DNA of 64,000 bases from Procambarus clarkii. Lineage: Eukaryota > Arthropoda > Malacostraca > Decapoda > Cambaridae. The DNA lies in assembly GCF_040958095.1 (NCBI RefSeq), contig NC_091214.1, positions 8,397,201 to 8,461,200 on the forward strand, given 5' to 3'. Below, one piece after another: positions 43,625 to 53,276 of this stretch; the first letter of the stretch is position 1, and the number at the start of each line of letters is the position of its first letter. Below the pieces are notes generated by a model that was not told the DNA's origin, searched no databases, and worked only from the letters and a program-made list of their open reading frames with translations. Both the position numbers and the translations under genes were made by a program.

Positions 43625-43640
43625 GTTCGCTATGAGAAAG

Positions 43641-43818
43641 GTGACCTAACCTAACCTAACCTATCTTTATAGGTTAGGTTAGGTTAGGTAGCCGAAAAAG
43701 TTAGGTTAGGTTAGGTTAGGTTGTCGAAAAACAAATAACTCATGAAAACTTGGCTTATTAGGCAAATCGGGCCTTGCATAGCAGGCTGAGAAGTGCGTTC
43801 TGGCTACTAGGTACGACA
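43641..43818. mobile_element. MITE copy 4, right half
   Basis: CCTAA/TTAGG blocks, then the terminal repeat ending GGTACGACA. Its left half is missing where it meets B5. Confidence 0.8.
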
Positions 43819-44140
43819 TTATATATATATATATATATATAGTATAGTAGGCATCCTTCAGTCTCGGGAGACTATGGAGTTGCGCCCTAGTTGTCAATCC
43901 TGGCGCAGCGTCTGGTGTGACTGATGAGGCCAATCCGGGAGTGGCAGTCCATCCCACACCGAGCACAAACGAAGTCCGATTCTGGTCTGTCTTCCTGGTT
44001 ACCGGCTTTCCTTCTCTGTCTCTTTGCCTCCGATTCCTTGGCAAGTGACTCCTCGAACTTGGAGAGACCTCGTTGAACAGACTGCCTCCAGGCTGAACGG
44101 TCTGCAGCCATAGTCTCCCGAGACTGAAGGATGCCTACTA

Positions 44141-44177
<37 letters not shown>

Positions 44178-44268
44178 GTCGTACCTAGTAGCCAGAACGC
44201 ACTTCTCAGCCTGCTATGCAAGGCCCGATTTGCCTAATAAGCCAAGTTTTCATGAGTTATTTGTTTTT
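43727..44268. repeat. Compound palindrome around a LINE-like zinc-finger fragment
   Basis: Left arm 43727-43877 and right arm 44108-44268 are reverse complements; each consists of MITE end, TA tract and a 37-base unique block (43841-43877 and 44108-44144, exact complements). The two MITE ends share bases not found in other copies (GCATAGCAGG, CTCATGAAAAC). Arm lengths differ only by TA repeat number. Confidence 0.9.
43887..44111 (-). pseudogene. C2HC zinc-finger fragment, LINE C-terminus-like
   Basis: A 74-codon frame with QSVQRGLSKFEESLAKESE then DFVCARCGMDCHSRIGLISH and a final RRC. The pattern C-x2-C-x4-C...SRIGL-x-SH-x3-C is the kind of finger seen at the ends of some non-LTR retrotransposon proteins. 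The frame starts inside the palindrome arm, so the Met is not a natural start. Fragment. Confidence 0.6.
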
Positions 44269-44270
44269 GT
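44177..44270. mobile_element. MITE copy 5, left end
   Basis: TGTCGTACC to CATGAGTTATTTG, the inverted twin of the copy 4 end; runs into (TA)n at 44272. Confidence 0.8.
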
Positions 44271-44271
44271 T

Positions 44272-44272
44272 G

Positions 44273-44340
<68 letters not shown>
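44272..44340. repeat. (TA)n microsatellite
   Basis: About 69 bp. Confidence 0.97.
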
Positions 44341-44342
<2 letters not shown>

Positions 44343-44507
44343 CAATGTCAGACCAGGGAGGAAAATGAAACAGGAAATTTCCTTAAGTACTTTCGTATAT
44401 TAAATACATCTTCAGAAGGTATTCCATTCCTTCTGAAGATGTATTTAATATACGAAAGTACTTAAGGAAATTTCCTGTTTCATTTTCCTCCGTGGTCTGA
44501 CATTGTC
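44341..44507. repeat. 79-bp foldback
   Basis: Arms 44341-44419 and 44429-44507 are reverse complements with one mismatch and a 9-base loop. TA tract on the left, CA/TA tract on the right after a short spacer. Not protein coding; element class unknown, though PLE snap-backs here look similar. Confidence 0.9.
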
Positions 44508-44540
44508 ACATTCTTAATCACGTGTTTATTTTCGTGATAT

Positions 44541-44745
<205 letters not shown>

Positions 44746-44753
44746 GGTCATAT

Positions 44754-44798
44754 TCACGGTACACTCTGTCGGATGATAGCCGACAGAGTGTACCGTGA
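44754..44798. repeat. 19-bp hairpin at the 5' end of P5
   Basis: Arms 44754-44772 and 44780-44798, exact complements, 7-base loop; the right arm is the first RT sequence of P5. Confidence 0.92.
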
Positions 44799-46018
44799 TC
44801 CGGCCTGTACTCCTCTTGACATACCAGAAAACAGTCTGAGGAAACTACTCCAAGCTTGTACTAAAGAGGCACCCTTCTTGAGCCCGGATGGACACATGTA
44901 TAAGCAAGTAGATGGGGTCGCCATGGGTTCTCCCGTAGGTGTCCTGTTTGCAAACTTCTACATGGGTACCATCGAACGAAAAGTCTTAGTTGACATGAAC
45001 TTGAAACCGGCCATATACTGCAGGTATGTTGACGACATTTTTGCACAGGTACCTGATGTCAGACATCTGCAGGAGCTGAAGGAGGCATTTGAGCAGAATT
45101 CTGTGTTGCGTTTCACTTACGAGATGGAGAAGGATGGGAAGCTGCCCTTTCTAGATGTATCAGTCATGGAAAGGAGCGGAGTTTTCCACACTGCAGTCTA
45201 CACTAAAGAAACAAACATAGGAATGTGCCTGAATGCCAACAGTGACTGCCCAGACAGGTACAAGAAAAGTGTTGTTAACGCTTATGTCGACCGTGCCCTC
45301 AGCCACAGCTCAGAATGGAAGCAAGTCGACGAAGAACTCTGTAGGGTAAGGCAGGTCCTAGTCAACAACGGCTTCTCCAATGTTTTCGTGGAAGACATCA
45401 TAAGAAGGAAAGTGAAACGCCATGCAACCTCTGAAGAGACAACTAACACAACACCTATACCCCCTATTAGACTATTTTACAGGAACTTCTTTTCCACAGC
45501 CCATAAAACGGAGGAAAGGGTCCTGAAAGATATTGTCAGTAGAAACGTTATCCCTACAGACAAAAATCAGAGGATACAACTGACGATTTACTATAAAACC
45601 AGAAAAACGGCCAGCCTACTCATGAGAAACTCTCCAGACACAAAGCAGAACGCTTTAAAAGAGACCAACGTCGTCTATGCCTTCAAATGCCCTCTTGGGG
45701 ACTGTAAGCCTAAAAAAAAAACAGTATATAGGCAAGACAACAACATCTCTTTCCAGGCGTTTAACGATGCATAAGCAACAGGGCTCCATTAAGAAACATA
45801 TAATCTCTTCCCACAAACAAACCATCACCAGAGAAATCCTAGCAAACAACACAGAAATCATCGATAGATACAGCGATAGCAGACGGCTGGACGTCTGCGA
45901 GGCACTACACATCAAGAAGTCAACACCAGCAATCAACAGCCAATTAATGCACAACTATATTCTACCCACTTCAAGACTCCGCTCCAATATAGAAGCATCA
46001 AGAAATATGGACCAATAG
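44773..46018 (+). pseudogene. Penelope RT and GIY-YIG of P5, one frameshift
   Basis: Frame 44773-45774: [18 protein letters not shown] (motif B), [13 protein letters not shown] (motif C, both aspartates), LPFLDVSVMERS, connector, VVYAFKCPLGDC. An expanded A run near 45712 (ten A) shifts the frame by one just before the endonuclease core, which continues in 45677-46018 with QYIGKTTTSLSRRLTMH and ends NIEASRNMDQ. RT motif A is lost by truncation. Confidence 0.9.
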
Positions 46019-46254
46019 GCTTTCTACAATTACTTCCGTTCAATACCCATTGTTTCGTGTTCTGTCTTGTGTTTGAATTTAATACCCATTCATTACCCAT
46101 TGTTTCGTGTTCTGTCTTGTGTTGCAATTTAATACCCATTGAATACCCATTGTTCAAAGTTCGTTTTTCACCTCATCCACCTCACCCAAATGTAGATATA
46201 AACCTCGAAGATGTGAAAGCTCTATTCAGTTTCAGTTGTGTGTTTGTAAACTAA

Positions 46255-46309
46255 AGTCTTTGAAAATGTAATAAGTTTTACGAAACGCGCTCAAGTGTCG
46301 CGTCAGACT
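46255..46309 (+). ncRNA. Hammerhead-like fold in the P5 tail
   Basis: Same stems and the same UUGAAAA core variant as in P1, including the 9-base stem III loop. Confidence 0.55.
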
Positions 46310-46429
46310 AGAAATAAAAATTAATTTTGGAGAATTGATCTTTGAATTACCATCAACAGTGAAAAGAAATGTAAGAAAGATAGAGAAAATTCGTGTTAGA
46401 ATTATTAATCTTACTTTTTCGGTCATATT

Positions 46430-46537
<108 letters not shown>

Positions 46538-46652
46538 TTTTTTTTAAACCTAGAAGGGGTACCACCTCTGGTGCAAATGTAGGGACCCATAGCCTCGGAG
46601 AAGAAAATAAAGAGTACTCAGAGAAGACCTTGTGGATCCTCACTGAACACTT

Positions 46653-46655
<3 letters not shown>
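46538..46655 (-). mobile_element. PLE-1 5' module between two TA tracts
   Basis: Minus strand matches the 22436-22492 leader of P2 (TGAGGATCCACAAGGTCTTC block) and continues further. Both ends are TA repeats, so the module is isolated. Confidence 0.65.

Positions 46656-46733
<78 letters not shown>
46656..46733. repeat. (TA)n microsatellite
   Basis: About 78 bp. Confidence 0.97.
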
Positions 46734-46740
<7 letters not shown>

Positions 46741-47246
46741 TATGACTGAAAAAGTAAGATTAATAATTCTAACACGAATTTTCTCAATCTTTCGTACATT
46801 ACGCTTCACTGTTGGAGGTAAATCAAAAATCACTTCTCCAAAATTCATTTTTATTTCTAGTCTGACGCAACACGGGCGCGTTTCGTAAAACTTATTACAT
46901 TTTCAAAGACTTCACAAATACACAACTGATTAGAACTTACGTATCTCTGATTTTATATCTACATTTGAGTGAGGTGGGAGGGGTGATGTGGCATTAACAC
47001 AAGACAGAACAAGAGGGGATATTAATAGGGTATTAAAAGTATCAACACAAGACAGAACAGAAACAATGGGTATTGAATAGAAGTGTTTGTAGAAAGCCTA
47101 TTGGTCCATATTTCTTGATGCTTCTATATTGGAGCGGAGTCTTGAGGTGGGTAGAATATAGTTGTGCAATAATTGGCTGTTGATTGCTGGTGTTGACTTC
47201 TTGATGTGTAGTGCCTCGCAAACGTCAAGCCGCCTGCTATCGCTGC
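46734..47246 (-). mobile_element. PLE-1 copy P6, 3' end only
   Basis: Retains the last endonuclease codons ([20 protein letters not shown]), 3' region, hammerhead-like fold and ORF start. Cut at 47246 inside the SRRLDV block and joined to a plus-strand tail. Confidence 0.9.
46859..46911 (-). ncRNA. Hammerhead-like fold in the P6 tail
   Basis: As in P3, with one stem III base changed (CGCG against TGCG). Confidence 0.5.
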
Positions 47247-47456
<210 letters not shown>

Positions 47457-47510
47457 TAGCTAGTTCTTTTATCATTGTTTTTTTTGGGTTTTCTGTAAAT
47501 CAGCCCTCTT

Positions 47511-48446
47511 ATGCAAACTATTATAGATCCAGACCTTAACATCATATCTAGTGTCTATGACAATCATCACTTTAATGATCAAAATTGTAGATATTACACA
47601 GCACATGATGTAAACAATGTTTTAGCGTGTAATCACAATGTTTCTGTAATTAACTTCAATGTAAGATCTCTAAGCAAACACTTTGATGATGTTAATGTCC
47701 CGATTCAAACAGTTGACAACAAATTCTCTTTTATTGTGTTTACTGAAAAATGGTTAAAAGAGGACACTACTCAACTCTACAACATACCTAACTACTCAGC
47801 CATTCACAACTGTCGTCCTATACAAAGAGGTGGTGGTACTTCTCTTTATTACCACCATGAACTGACTCGCTTAAAAGTAATTAAACCTAGAGACCCTTAT
47901 GGACAGTATATATTTGCCTCTTTCAGAGTCAAGGGTAACGATGCTGTCTTGACTGTGGGAGCAGTCTACAGGGTTCCTAACACTGATGTGACTGAATTTA
48001 ACTCTAATCTTAGAAATCTTATACAAGAGAACAGACTGAACAAAAACCACTTAATTATTTCTGGTGACTTTAACATTGACCTCTGCGAGCCTGATAACCC
48101 TCCTGCTGCTAGTTTCCTCAACTGTATGAATTCCTGCTTCCTCATACCCTTAATCACTAGACCTACTAGAATCACTGACAGTACTGCCACGGCTCTTGAT
48201 CACATCTGGACCAACATAACCTCTCCGCTTACTTCATGGATAATCATCGATAACACTACAGACCAATACCCCACAATTCTCCTAACCAACATTAATAAAC
48301 CACCTCTAGAGACAAGGGAGATGAGCTTTAGGCTGCACAATGAAACTGCTATAGGCAATTTTATAGCTGCTGCTGTTAATATTAACTGGGAATCCGAATT
48401 AGGTACCATAGGGGACATGAACCTAGCAGTGCAATCATTTCTTTAA
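47511..48446 (+). CDS. APE-type endonuclease of NLR-A (A5)
   Basis: A 311-codon frame starting [20 protein letters not shown]. Motifs: [22 protein letters not shown] (TEtWL in relatives), [46 protein letters not shown]. The last catalytic motif reads TTDQYPTI, while A1 and A4 read TTDHYP, so the conserved catalytic His has become Gln. The enzyme nicks one strand of target DNA; this version should be inactive. It ends at TAA 48444 from a small deletion, with the linker continuing in another frame. I chose the first ATG, which lies about 58 bases after the TA tract. Confidence 0.9.
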   Translation: MQTIIDPDLNIISSVYDNHHFNDQNCRYYTAHDVNNVLACNHNVSVINFNVRSLSKHFDDVNVPIQTVDNKFSFIVFTEKWLKEDTTQLYNIPNYSAIHNCRPIQRGGGTSLYYHHELTRLKVIKPRDPYGQYIFASFRVKGNDAVLTVGAVYRVPNTDVTEFNSNLRNLIQENRLNKNHLIISGDFNIDLCEPDNPPAASFLNCMNSCFLIPLITRPTRITDSTATALDHIWTNITSPLTSWIIIDNTTDQYPTILLTNINKPPLETREMSFRLHNETAIGNFIAAAVNINWESELGTIGDMNLAVQSFL

Positions 48447-48459
48447 AAAACTCTCAGCC

Positions 48460-49182
48460 TTTATAACACCCACTGTCCTATGCTAACGAAACAAGTCACA
48501 ACTAAAAGGCTAAACAATCCTTGGCTTACAAAGGGGATACTTAAATCCATTAATAAAAACATGACCTTGAGAAGATGTATAGATTAGGAATCGTCTCCAA
48601 AGAATTTTCAAAGAATTACTCATCATTGCTATCTAATATAATTAGGAGAGCCAAAATGAAATACTATGAAGATAAATTTACCCACACAAAGGGAAACATT
48701 AAGAAAACATGGAGCACATTTTCACAAATACTGGAATCAAAGAAGATTTTAAATAACAAACCAATACTCCTCTCAAATAACGATGGTCTGCTTTCAGCCT
48801 CTGACACTGCTTTTGAGTTCAATAGGTTCTTTTCTTCCATTGGATCATTCCTTGCAAATAATATTCCATCTTCCAGTGCTAATATTCAGGACTATCTTAC
48901 AGGTAACTATGTCCCTGTACCTAATGCCTACTAATTAAACTGATGTTAATGAGGTAATCCTTTCCCCTAAAACCAAGTCTAGTGCCCTTGAGGAGATACC
49001 AAGTCTTATTTACAAAAAAGCCTCCAGTTTTTAGCTCCTGCCATTGCATTGCTCTTCAACGAGTCACTTGAACTCCAAACCTTTCCAGATATTCTAAAAA
49101 AAAAGCAAGAGTAACGCCTGTCCACAAATGTGGTGATCCCACTGATGTTAACAACTTCACACCTATATCAATCCTGCCAAAC
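48460..49182 (+). pseudogene. Linker of NLR-A (A5), frameshifted
   Basis: Readable pieces LYNTHCPMLTKQVTTKRLNN, NPWLTKGILKSINKN (about 48460-48570), then frame 48575-48934 with SNIIRRAKMKYYEDKFTHTK and SDTAFEFNRFFSSIG. Further downstream, IPSLIYKKASS and the RT entry motif follow with shifts near 48935, 49030 and 49100. Confidence 0.82.
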
Positions 49183-49908
49183 TTGTCTAAAATATTTAAA
49201 AAGCTTATCTACAAGCAGCTTTACTCTTATCTAGCCAAACTCAATATACTTAGCTCTTGTCAATATGGCTTCAGACTCAAAAAAAGCACTAACGATGCAC
49301 TTACTAGTATGATTAACTTTATACATGCAGCTCTTGATAAAAATGAGTTCCCTATTGGGTTATTTGTGGACCTGCGTAAGGCTTTTGACACTGTTAACCA
49401 CCAAAATCTTCTTCTTAAATTACAACATTATGGAGTCAGAGGTCACTCCCTGCAATACCTCAAATCCTACCTTACTGACAGGCTCCAGTATGTTTCTGTG
49501 AATAATTCAATTTCTCCCACCCTACCCATCAACATTGGTGTTCCACACGGCAGCTTACTTGGCCCTTTACTCTTTCTCATCTACATTAATGACCTTCCAA
49601 ATGCCTCCCAACACCTCAAACCAATTCTATTTGCTGACGACACGACCTTCATTTACTCCAGTCCTGATCCCCTTGCTCTAAATGTCACAGTGAATACTGA
49701 GCTAAATAAAGTCCATCACTGGCTAACTGCCAACATACTCACTCTCAATATTGACAAAACTTTCTATATTTTGTTTGGCAATAAATCCTCAAATCAAATA
49801 AATCTCAGGATTAATAATACCCAAATTTGTAACAAAGAAGATGGCAAATTCCTTGGCGTTCTCATTGACCGCAAACTGAATTTCCAGGGACACATTCTAA
49901 ATATATAA
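49183..49908 (+). pseudogene. Reverse transcriptase of NLR-A (A5)
   Basis: A 241-codon frame covering most of the RT palm: KLNILSSCQYGFRLKKSTND, motif [20 protein letters not shown], motif [21 protein letters not shown] (GVPQG in relatives, Gln changed to His), motif [15 protein letters not shown] with both aspartates, then LTLNIDKTFYILFGNKS and KFLGVLIDRKLNFQGHILNI. A TAA follows at 49906, the same lesion as in A4. The upstream boundary is a frameshift and not a natural start. Confidence 0.88.
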
Positions 49909-50520
49909 AAAAAAGTTTAAAAAACTGTTATCATTCTTTCTAAGATCAGATATTATGTACCTCGCCCTGCCCTAGTGACGCTCTATTACTCTCTCATCTA
50001 TCCTTATCTCAACTATGGTATTTGTGCTTGGAGTTCTACTACCTAAAATCATTTACGTCCTCTAATTACTCAACACAAAGCTGCTATTAGGACAATATCT
50101 AACTCTGGCCCCAGACATCACTCGGTACCCTTACGTTAGTGGGACAGCCAGAGGTTTAGGGCCTGCGCAGGAATATCCCTGCAAAAAAAAAAAAAGGTAC
50201 ATTTACTTAAATCTCTGAATATGTTAGATATTAAGTCACTGCACATTCTCTCATGTGTATTATACATATATAAAACGCTGAACTGTAATGTCAATCCTGA
50301 CCTTAAAAGCTTCCTAGAAGGTTGTAACAGATCCCATGAACACCACACCAGAAACAAATACCTATTTGATATTCCAAGAGTACGACTTAGTCGAACTAGA
50401 TATGCTTTGCAGATCAAGGGACCTCGAATGTGGAATGACCTTCCCAATTATGTTAAAGACTGTACCTCTCCCAACCAGTTTAAGATAAAAACTAAGTACT
50501 ACTTAATTAACTCCATGTAA
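49909..50520 (+). pseudogene. C-terminal region of NLR-A (A5)
   Basis: The thumb-like part (SKIRYYVPRPALVTLYYSLI, YGICAW) is broken by stops near 50040 and by the insert at 50135-50195. The frame 50221-50520 is open: LKSFLEGCNRSHEHHTRNKY, LFDIPRVRLSRTRYALQIKG, MWNDLPNYVKD and the end KTKYYLINSM. Confidence 0.86.
50135..50195 (+). mobile_element. 61-bp retroposed insert with poly-A and target duplication
   Basis: GTTAGTGGGACAGCCAGAGG...CCCTGC followed by 13 A. Flanks GGTACCCTTAC (50124-50134) and GGTACATTTAC (50196-50206) agree at 9 of 11 positions. Uninterrupted NLR-A copies have only one such site. The source RNA is unknown. Confidence 0.82.
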
Positions 50521-50618
50521 CCTACCTCACCCCCAAAATGTCAACCCATGTCTACTATTTTAAACAATGCTGTTTGTTGACCAAATTGTATTTTTTATTT
50601 TTTTCTGCCAAGTTCACC

Positions 50619-50633
50619 CCCCCCCCCCCCCCT
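50619..50633. repeat. Poly-C run
   Basis: About 15 consecutive C in the A5 3' untranslated part. Confidence 0.9.
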
Positions 50634-50868
50634 TTTTCCATTTTTGTTTTCTTATTTTTTCTCAACAAAATTTATATTTTAATCTCAATTAGTATTAAGT
50701 TTTAGTCGTAGTGTTTTTCCTGCCCGAAACGCTTTGTGTAATAGTGGCTTTAGGCATTGTATGTACTAGCTCTATCTATAAATCCATCAACTTTTGTATC
50801 TTACCTTGTATGTATGTACTTTACCTGAATAAATATTTGTATATGTATTTGTATTTGTTTGTATTTGA

Positions 50869-51232
50869 AATATTTACACATCGTTGGAACATTGGTTATA
50901 GAATTGTCTCTGAATTCACGTATCTTTTCGCACTCCATCACATACTGACGGAGGGTGTGCGAATAATTTTGTTGACACAGTTTACATTTGGTCAGGTCTA
51001 CATCAGCAGATAATGAGAATTCCCAGAGATACTTGTAACCGAGTCTAAGCCGAGCAGTAGTAACATCTAGAAGTCTGCTGATTTTATTGGATGAACAATA
51101 GATGTGTGGCTCCTCTTGCATGATAGTATGATGATAGATGGAATTACTGTTGTCGATTTCCCTTTGCCTCAGATCTACAAGATCTTGTTGACGTTCTCGG
51201 TGTACTGCTGCTCTCAGATTGCTCATTGACAA
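50869..51232 (-). pseudogene. C-terminal zinc-finger region of NLR-C ORF2
   Basis: The frame from 51232 contains LRLGYKYLWEFS and KCKLCQQNYSHTLRQYVMEC, a C-x2-C...H...C finger found after RNase H in I-like elements. It binds nucleic acid in relatives. The frame runs on past 50869 into A5 sequence, so the true C-terminus is lost or displaced. Confidence 0.75.
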
Positions 51233-51289
51233 TCCAAGGTTACATTCAACGGCTCCTTTAAAGGCAGATTCTTTGGCTAACTTATCAGC

Positions 51290-51641
51290 TCAATCATGCA
51301 TTCGGAGGCCAACATGAGATGGAGACCACATGAAATGGACTCTGTTACCATCCTTAATAATTTTGTTGTATTTGTGTCTAGCTTCGGACACGAGCATGTT
51401 ACAATTACGTCTTAAAGAGTTGAGAACAATTAAGGATGATAAAAAGTCACTTACAATTAATGTATCAAGTTTGGAGACTTGTACACATTTCAGTGCAAGG
51501 AGCAAGGCAAATAGTTTGATCTGAAGGGTCCAGTTGTTAATACGGACTCCCCACTCAAAATATAGGCCATCGCCCATTGTCAGGACAACTGCACTTCCAG
51601 CTGCACCCGTGGTGCGGTGTAGGGAACCATCAGTGTATATT
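51290..51641 (-). pseudogene. RNase H domain of NLR-C
   Basis: Minus strand reads IYTDGSLHRTTGAAGSAVVL (first catalytic Asp), GVRINNWTLQIKLFALLLAL (normally Glu at the QIKLxE position, here lost), LIVSDFLSSL (third acidic residue) and FMWSPSHVGL. The frame 51290-51577 covers all but the start; a stop near 51291 (TGA after LRMHD) separates it from the finger domain. RNase H would remove template RNA after copying. Confidence 0.8.
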
Positions 51642-51790
51642 CAAATTCAAATTCAAAATGTTTATTCAGGTAAAGTACATACATACAAGAGGTTATATAA
51701 AAATTGATAGATTTATAGACAGAGCTAGTACATACGATGCCTAAAGCCACTATTACGCAAAGCGTTTCGAGCAGATTATGATTTTAGTTT
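51642..51790 (-). mobile_element. NLR-A 3' end inserted in NLR-C
   Basis: (TTTGAA)n-type tail, CCTGAATAAACATTT, and the block ending in the CGTTTCGAGCAG complement. It lies between the RT C-terminus and RNase H of NLR-C. Confidence 0.85.
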
Positions 51791-51806
51791 ATAATATGAA
51801 TTGAGT

Positions 51807-52830
51807 TTATGATATGATTTGAGAGAGAGAATGCTCTGTGAACAGAGCATCAATATGGCTTAAGGCGTCGAGCTTTGCCTCAAGACGAAGCTTGGGCTGA
51901 TCTCTAATTTGCCTCTTGGGTGGAAAGGGAGGGATTAACATTGGAAAGGGTGTAATCTCCCACGGTGCAGGAAAGTGCCGTTGTTGTTTCTCTTGGTACA
52001 AATTATGAACCTGATACATTCTGAGTTGAGTTCCAGTTTTAGTTACCCATTTGCAACAATGCTGATCTTCAGTAAAGAAATTCTGGAGGGCTTCTGTGCA
52101 AGGGTTAGGATGAGTTAGCCTAAGCATTTTTATACCAATTTGACAGTTAATTTCAGTAACACGATCAACAACGCTCGGAATATTAAGTTCCTTTCTCATA
52201 TTTAGTATCTTTGTGATACGAGGGCACCCAAGGATTATCCTCAAGGCTTCGTTCTGCAATTTTTCAAGCCCTCCAAGCTTTCTTTCAGGCATCAAAACAA
52301 GCAGAGGTGCAGCATAATTCACTAAAGATCTGATGTATGCAAGGTACATCATTTTGACAATCCTGACATTGGCACCATAGCCTGAGTGATAACCTGCAAC
52401 AGCCTTGAGAGCTCGGAGCCTCTCTTTAAACTGACGACAGAGTCTGAATACAACAGGACCATACAGTGGCACCTCAAGGCCAAGGTATTTGAATCTGTTA
52501 ACATAGTCAAGCTGGGAGCCATCAGACAGTTGCATCTTGCGAACAGCTCCTCGACCCTGCCTGGGTGGGCGCCGATTTAGTATCTTTGTTTTCCTTGCTG
52601 AGATAATTAAACCTAGGTTCTGACATGAGTCTAATACAGAGTTAAGAGTGTTCTGCGTGTTAGCATACCCAGTGGTGTGTATCATTATATCATCAGCATA
52701 GCTAATGATGTGGACGTTGGGTTTGCTCGGTACAGAGTTTAACAGCGTGTTTATTACGATATTAAATAAGGTAGGACTGAGGACGCCTCCCTGCGGGGTA
52801 CCTAGTTCAAAGTCTCTTGTTACACTCCTA
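51807..52830 (-). pseudogene. RT palm and thumb of NLR-C
   Basis: From about 52830: DFELGTPQGGVLSPTLFNIV (motif B), HIISYADDIMIHTTGY (motif C, both aspartates), then a 292-codon open stretch (52685-51807) with LGLIISARKTKILN, FKYLGLEVPLYG, YIRSLVNYAAPLL and LEKLQNEALRIILGCPR. The TPQGG and YADD forms and the LQNEALR block fit I/R1-type RTs. The N-terminal palm is out of frame with this part (shift near 52845). Confidence 0.85.
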
Positions 52831-53276
52831 TGCCCTGGAAAAATACAGATGACTTCCTGTTGGATAAGTAATCCCTGATCCAGGAAAGAAGCCGACCACC
52901 AATATTCATTCTTGCAAGCTCACTCAAGATAACATGTCTATTTGCAATATCAAAGGCAGACTTAAGATCTAGGAAGGTGGTATATGACTTTTCAGTGTGC
53001 AGGGTAAGAAAGGTGGTGATGCAATGATGCACACTCCTTCCATGCATGAAGCCATATATCTGGGGGGGAATAGCATGGTTTTTATTCTTTGGAGGAGACG
53101 GTTTAGGATCATTCTCTCGAGTGTTGCAAATACAGCTAGTAAGAGAAATTGGGCGGAAAGCATTCTCTTGATTTGGCTTGGGAATTGGAATGATTATACT
53201 GTTGGTCCAAGAGTTAGGAAGCTCCCCAGTAACATAGCTCATATTATACAGCTCAAGCAGGGGATTCCCTGGTACT
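52820..53276 (-). pseudogene. RT fingers and motif A of NLR-C
   Basis: Frame 52820-53242: PNSWTNSIIIPIPKPNQEN, FRPISLTSCICNT, IYGFMHGRSVHHCITTFL and TTFLDLKSAFDIANRHVILS (motif A). Between about 53055 and 53125 the frame is shifted and shifted back; ATLERMILNRLLQRI appears in the other frame there. An upstream TGA (about 53273) sits where CGA would continue the ORF from the endonuclease, a likely CpG transition. Confidence 0.83.

Larger units (their letters stand above)
39493..43640 (-). mobile_element. NLR-B copy B5, interrupted by a TTAA element
   Basis: Minus strand: endonuclease end and linker (43640-43096), RT (41564-40246), C-terminus (40230-39931) and 3' tail ending in (ATTT)n at 39493-39520. 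The gap 41565-43091 is the DNA element. 5'-truncated within the endonuclease at about 43640. Confidence 0.92.

Noticed and set aside
43641..43721. A true telomere or interstitial telomere array
   Set aside because: Only a few TTAGG units in inverted arrangement, always within the MITE.
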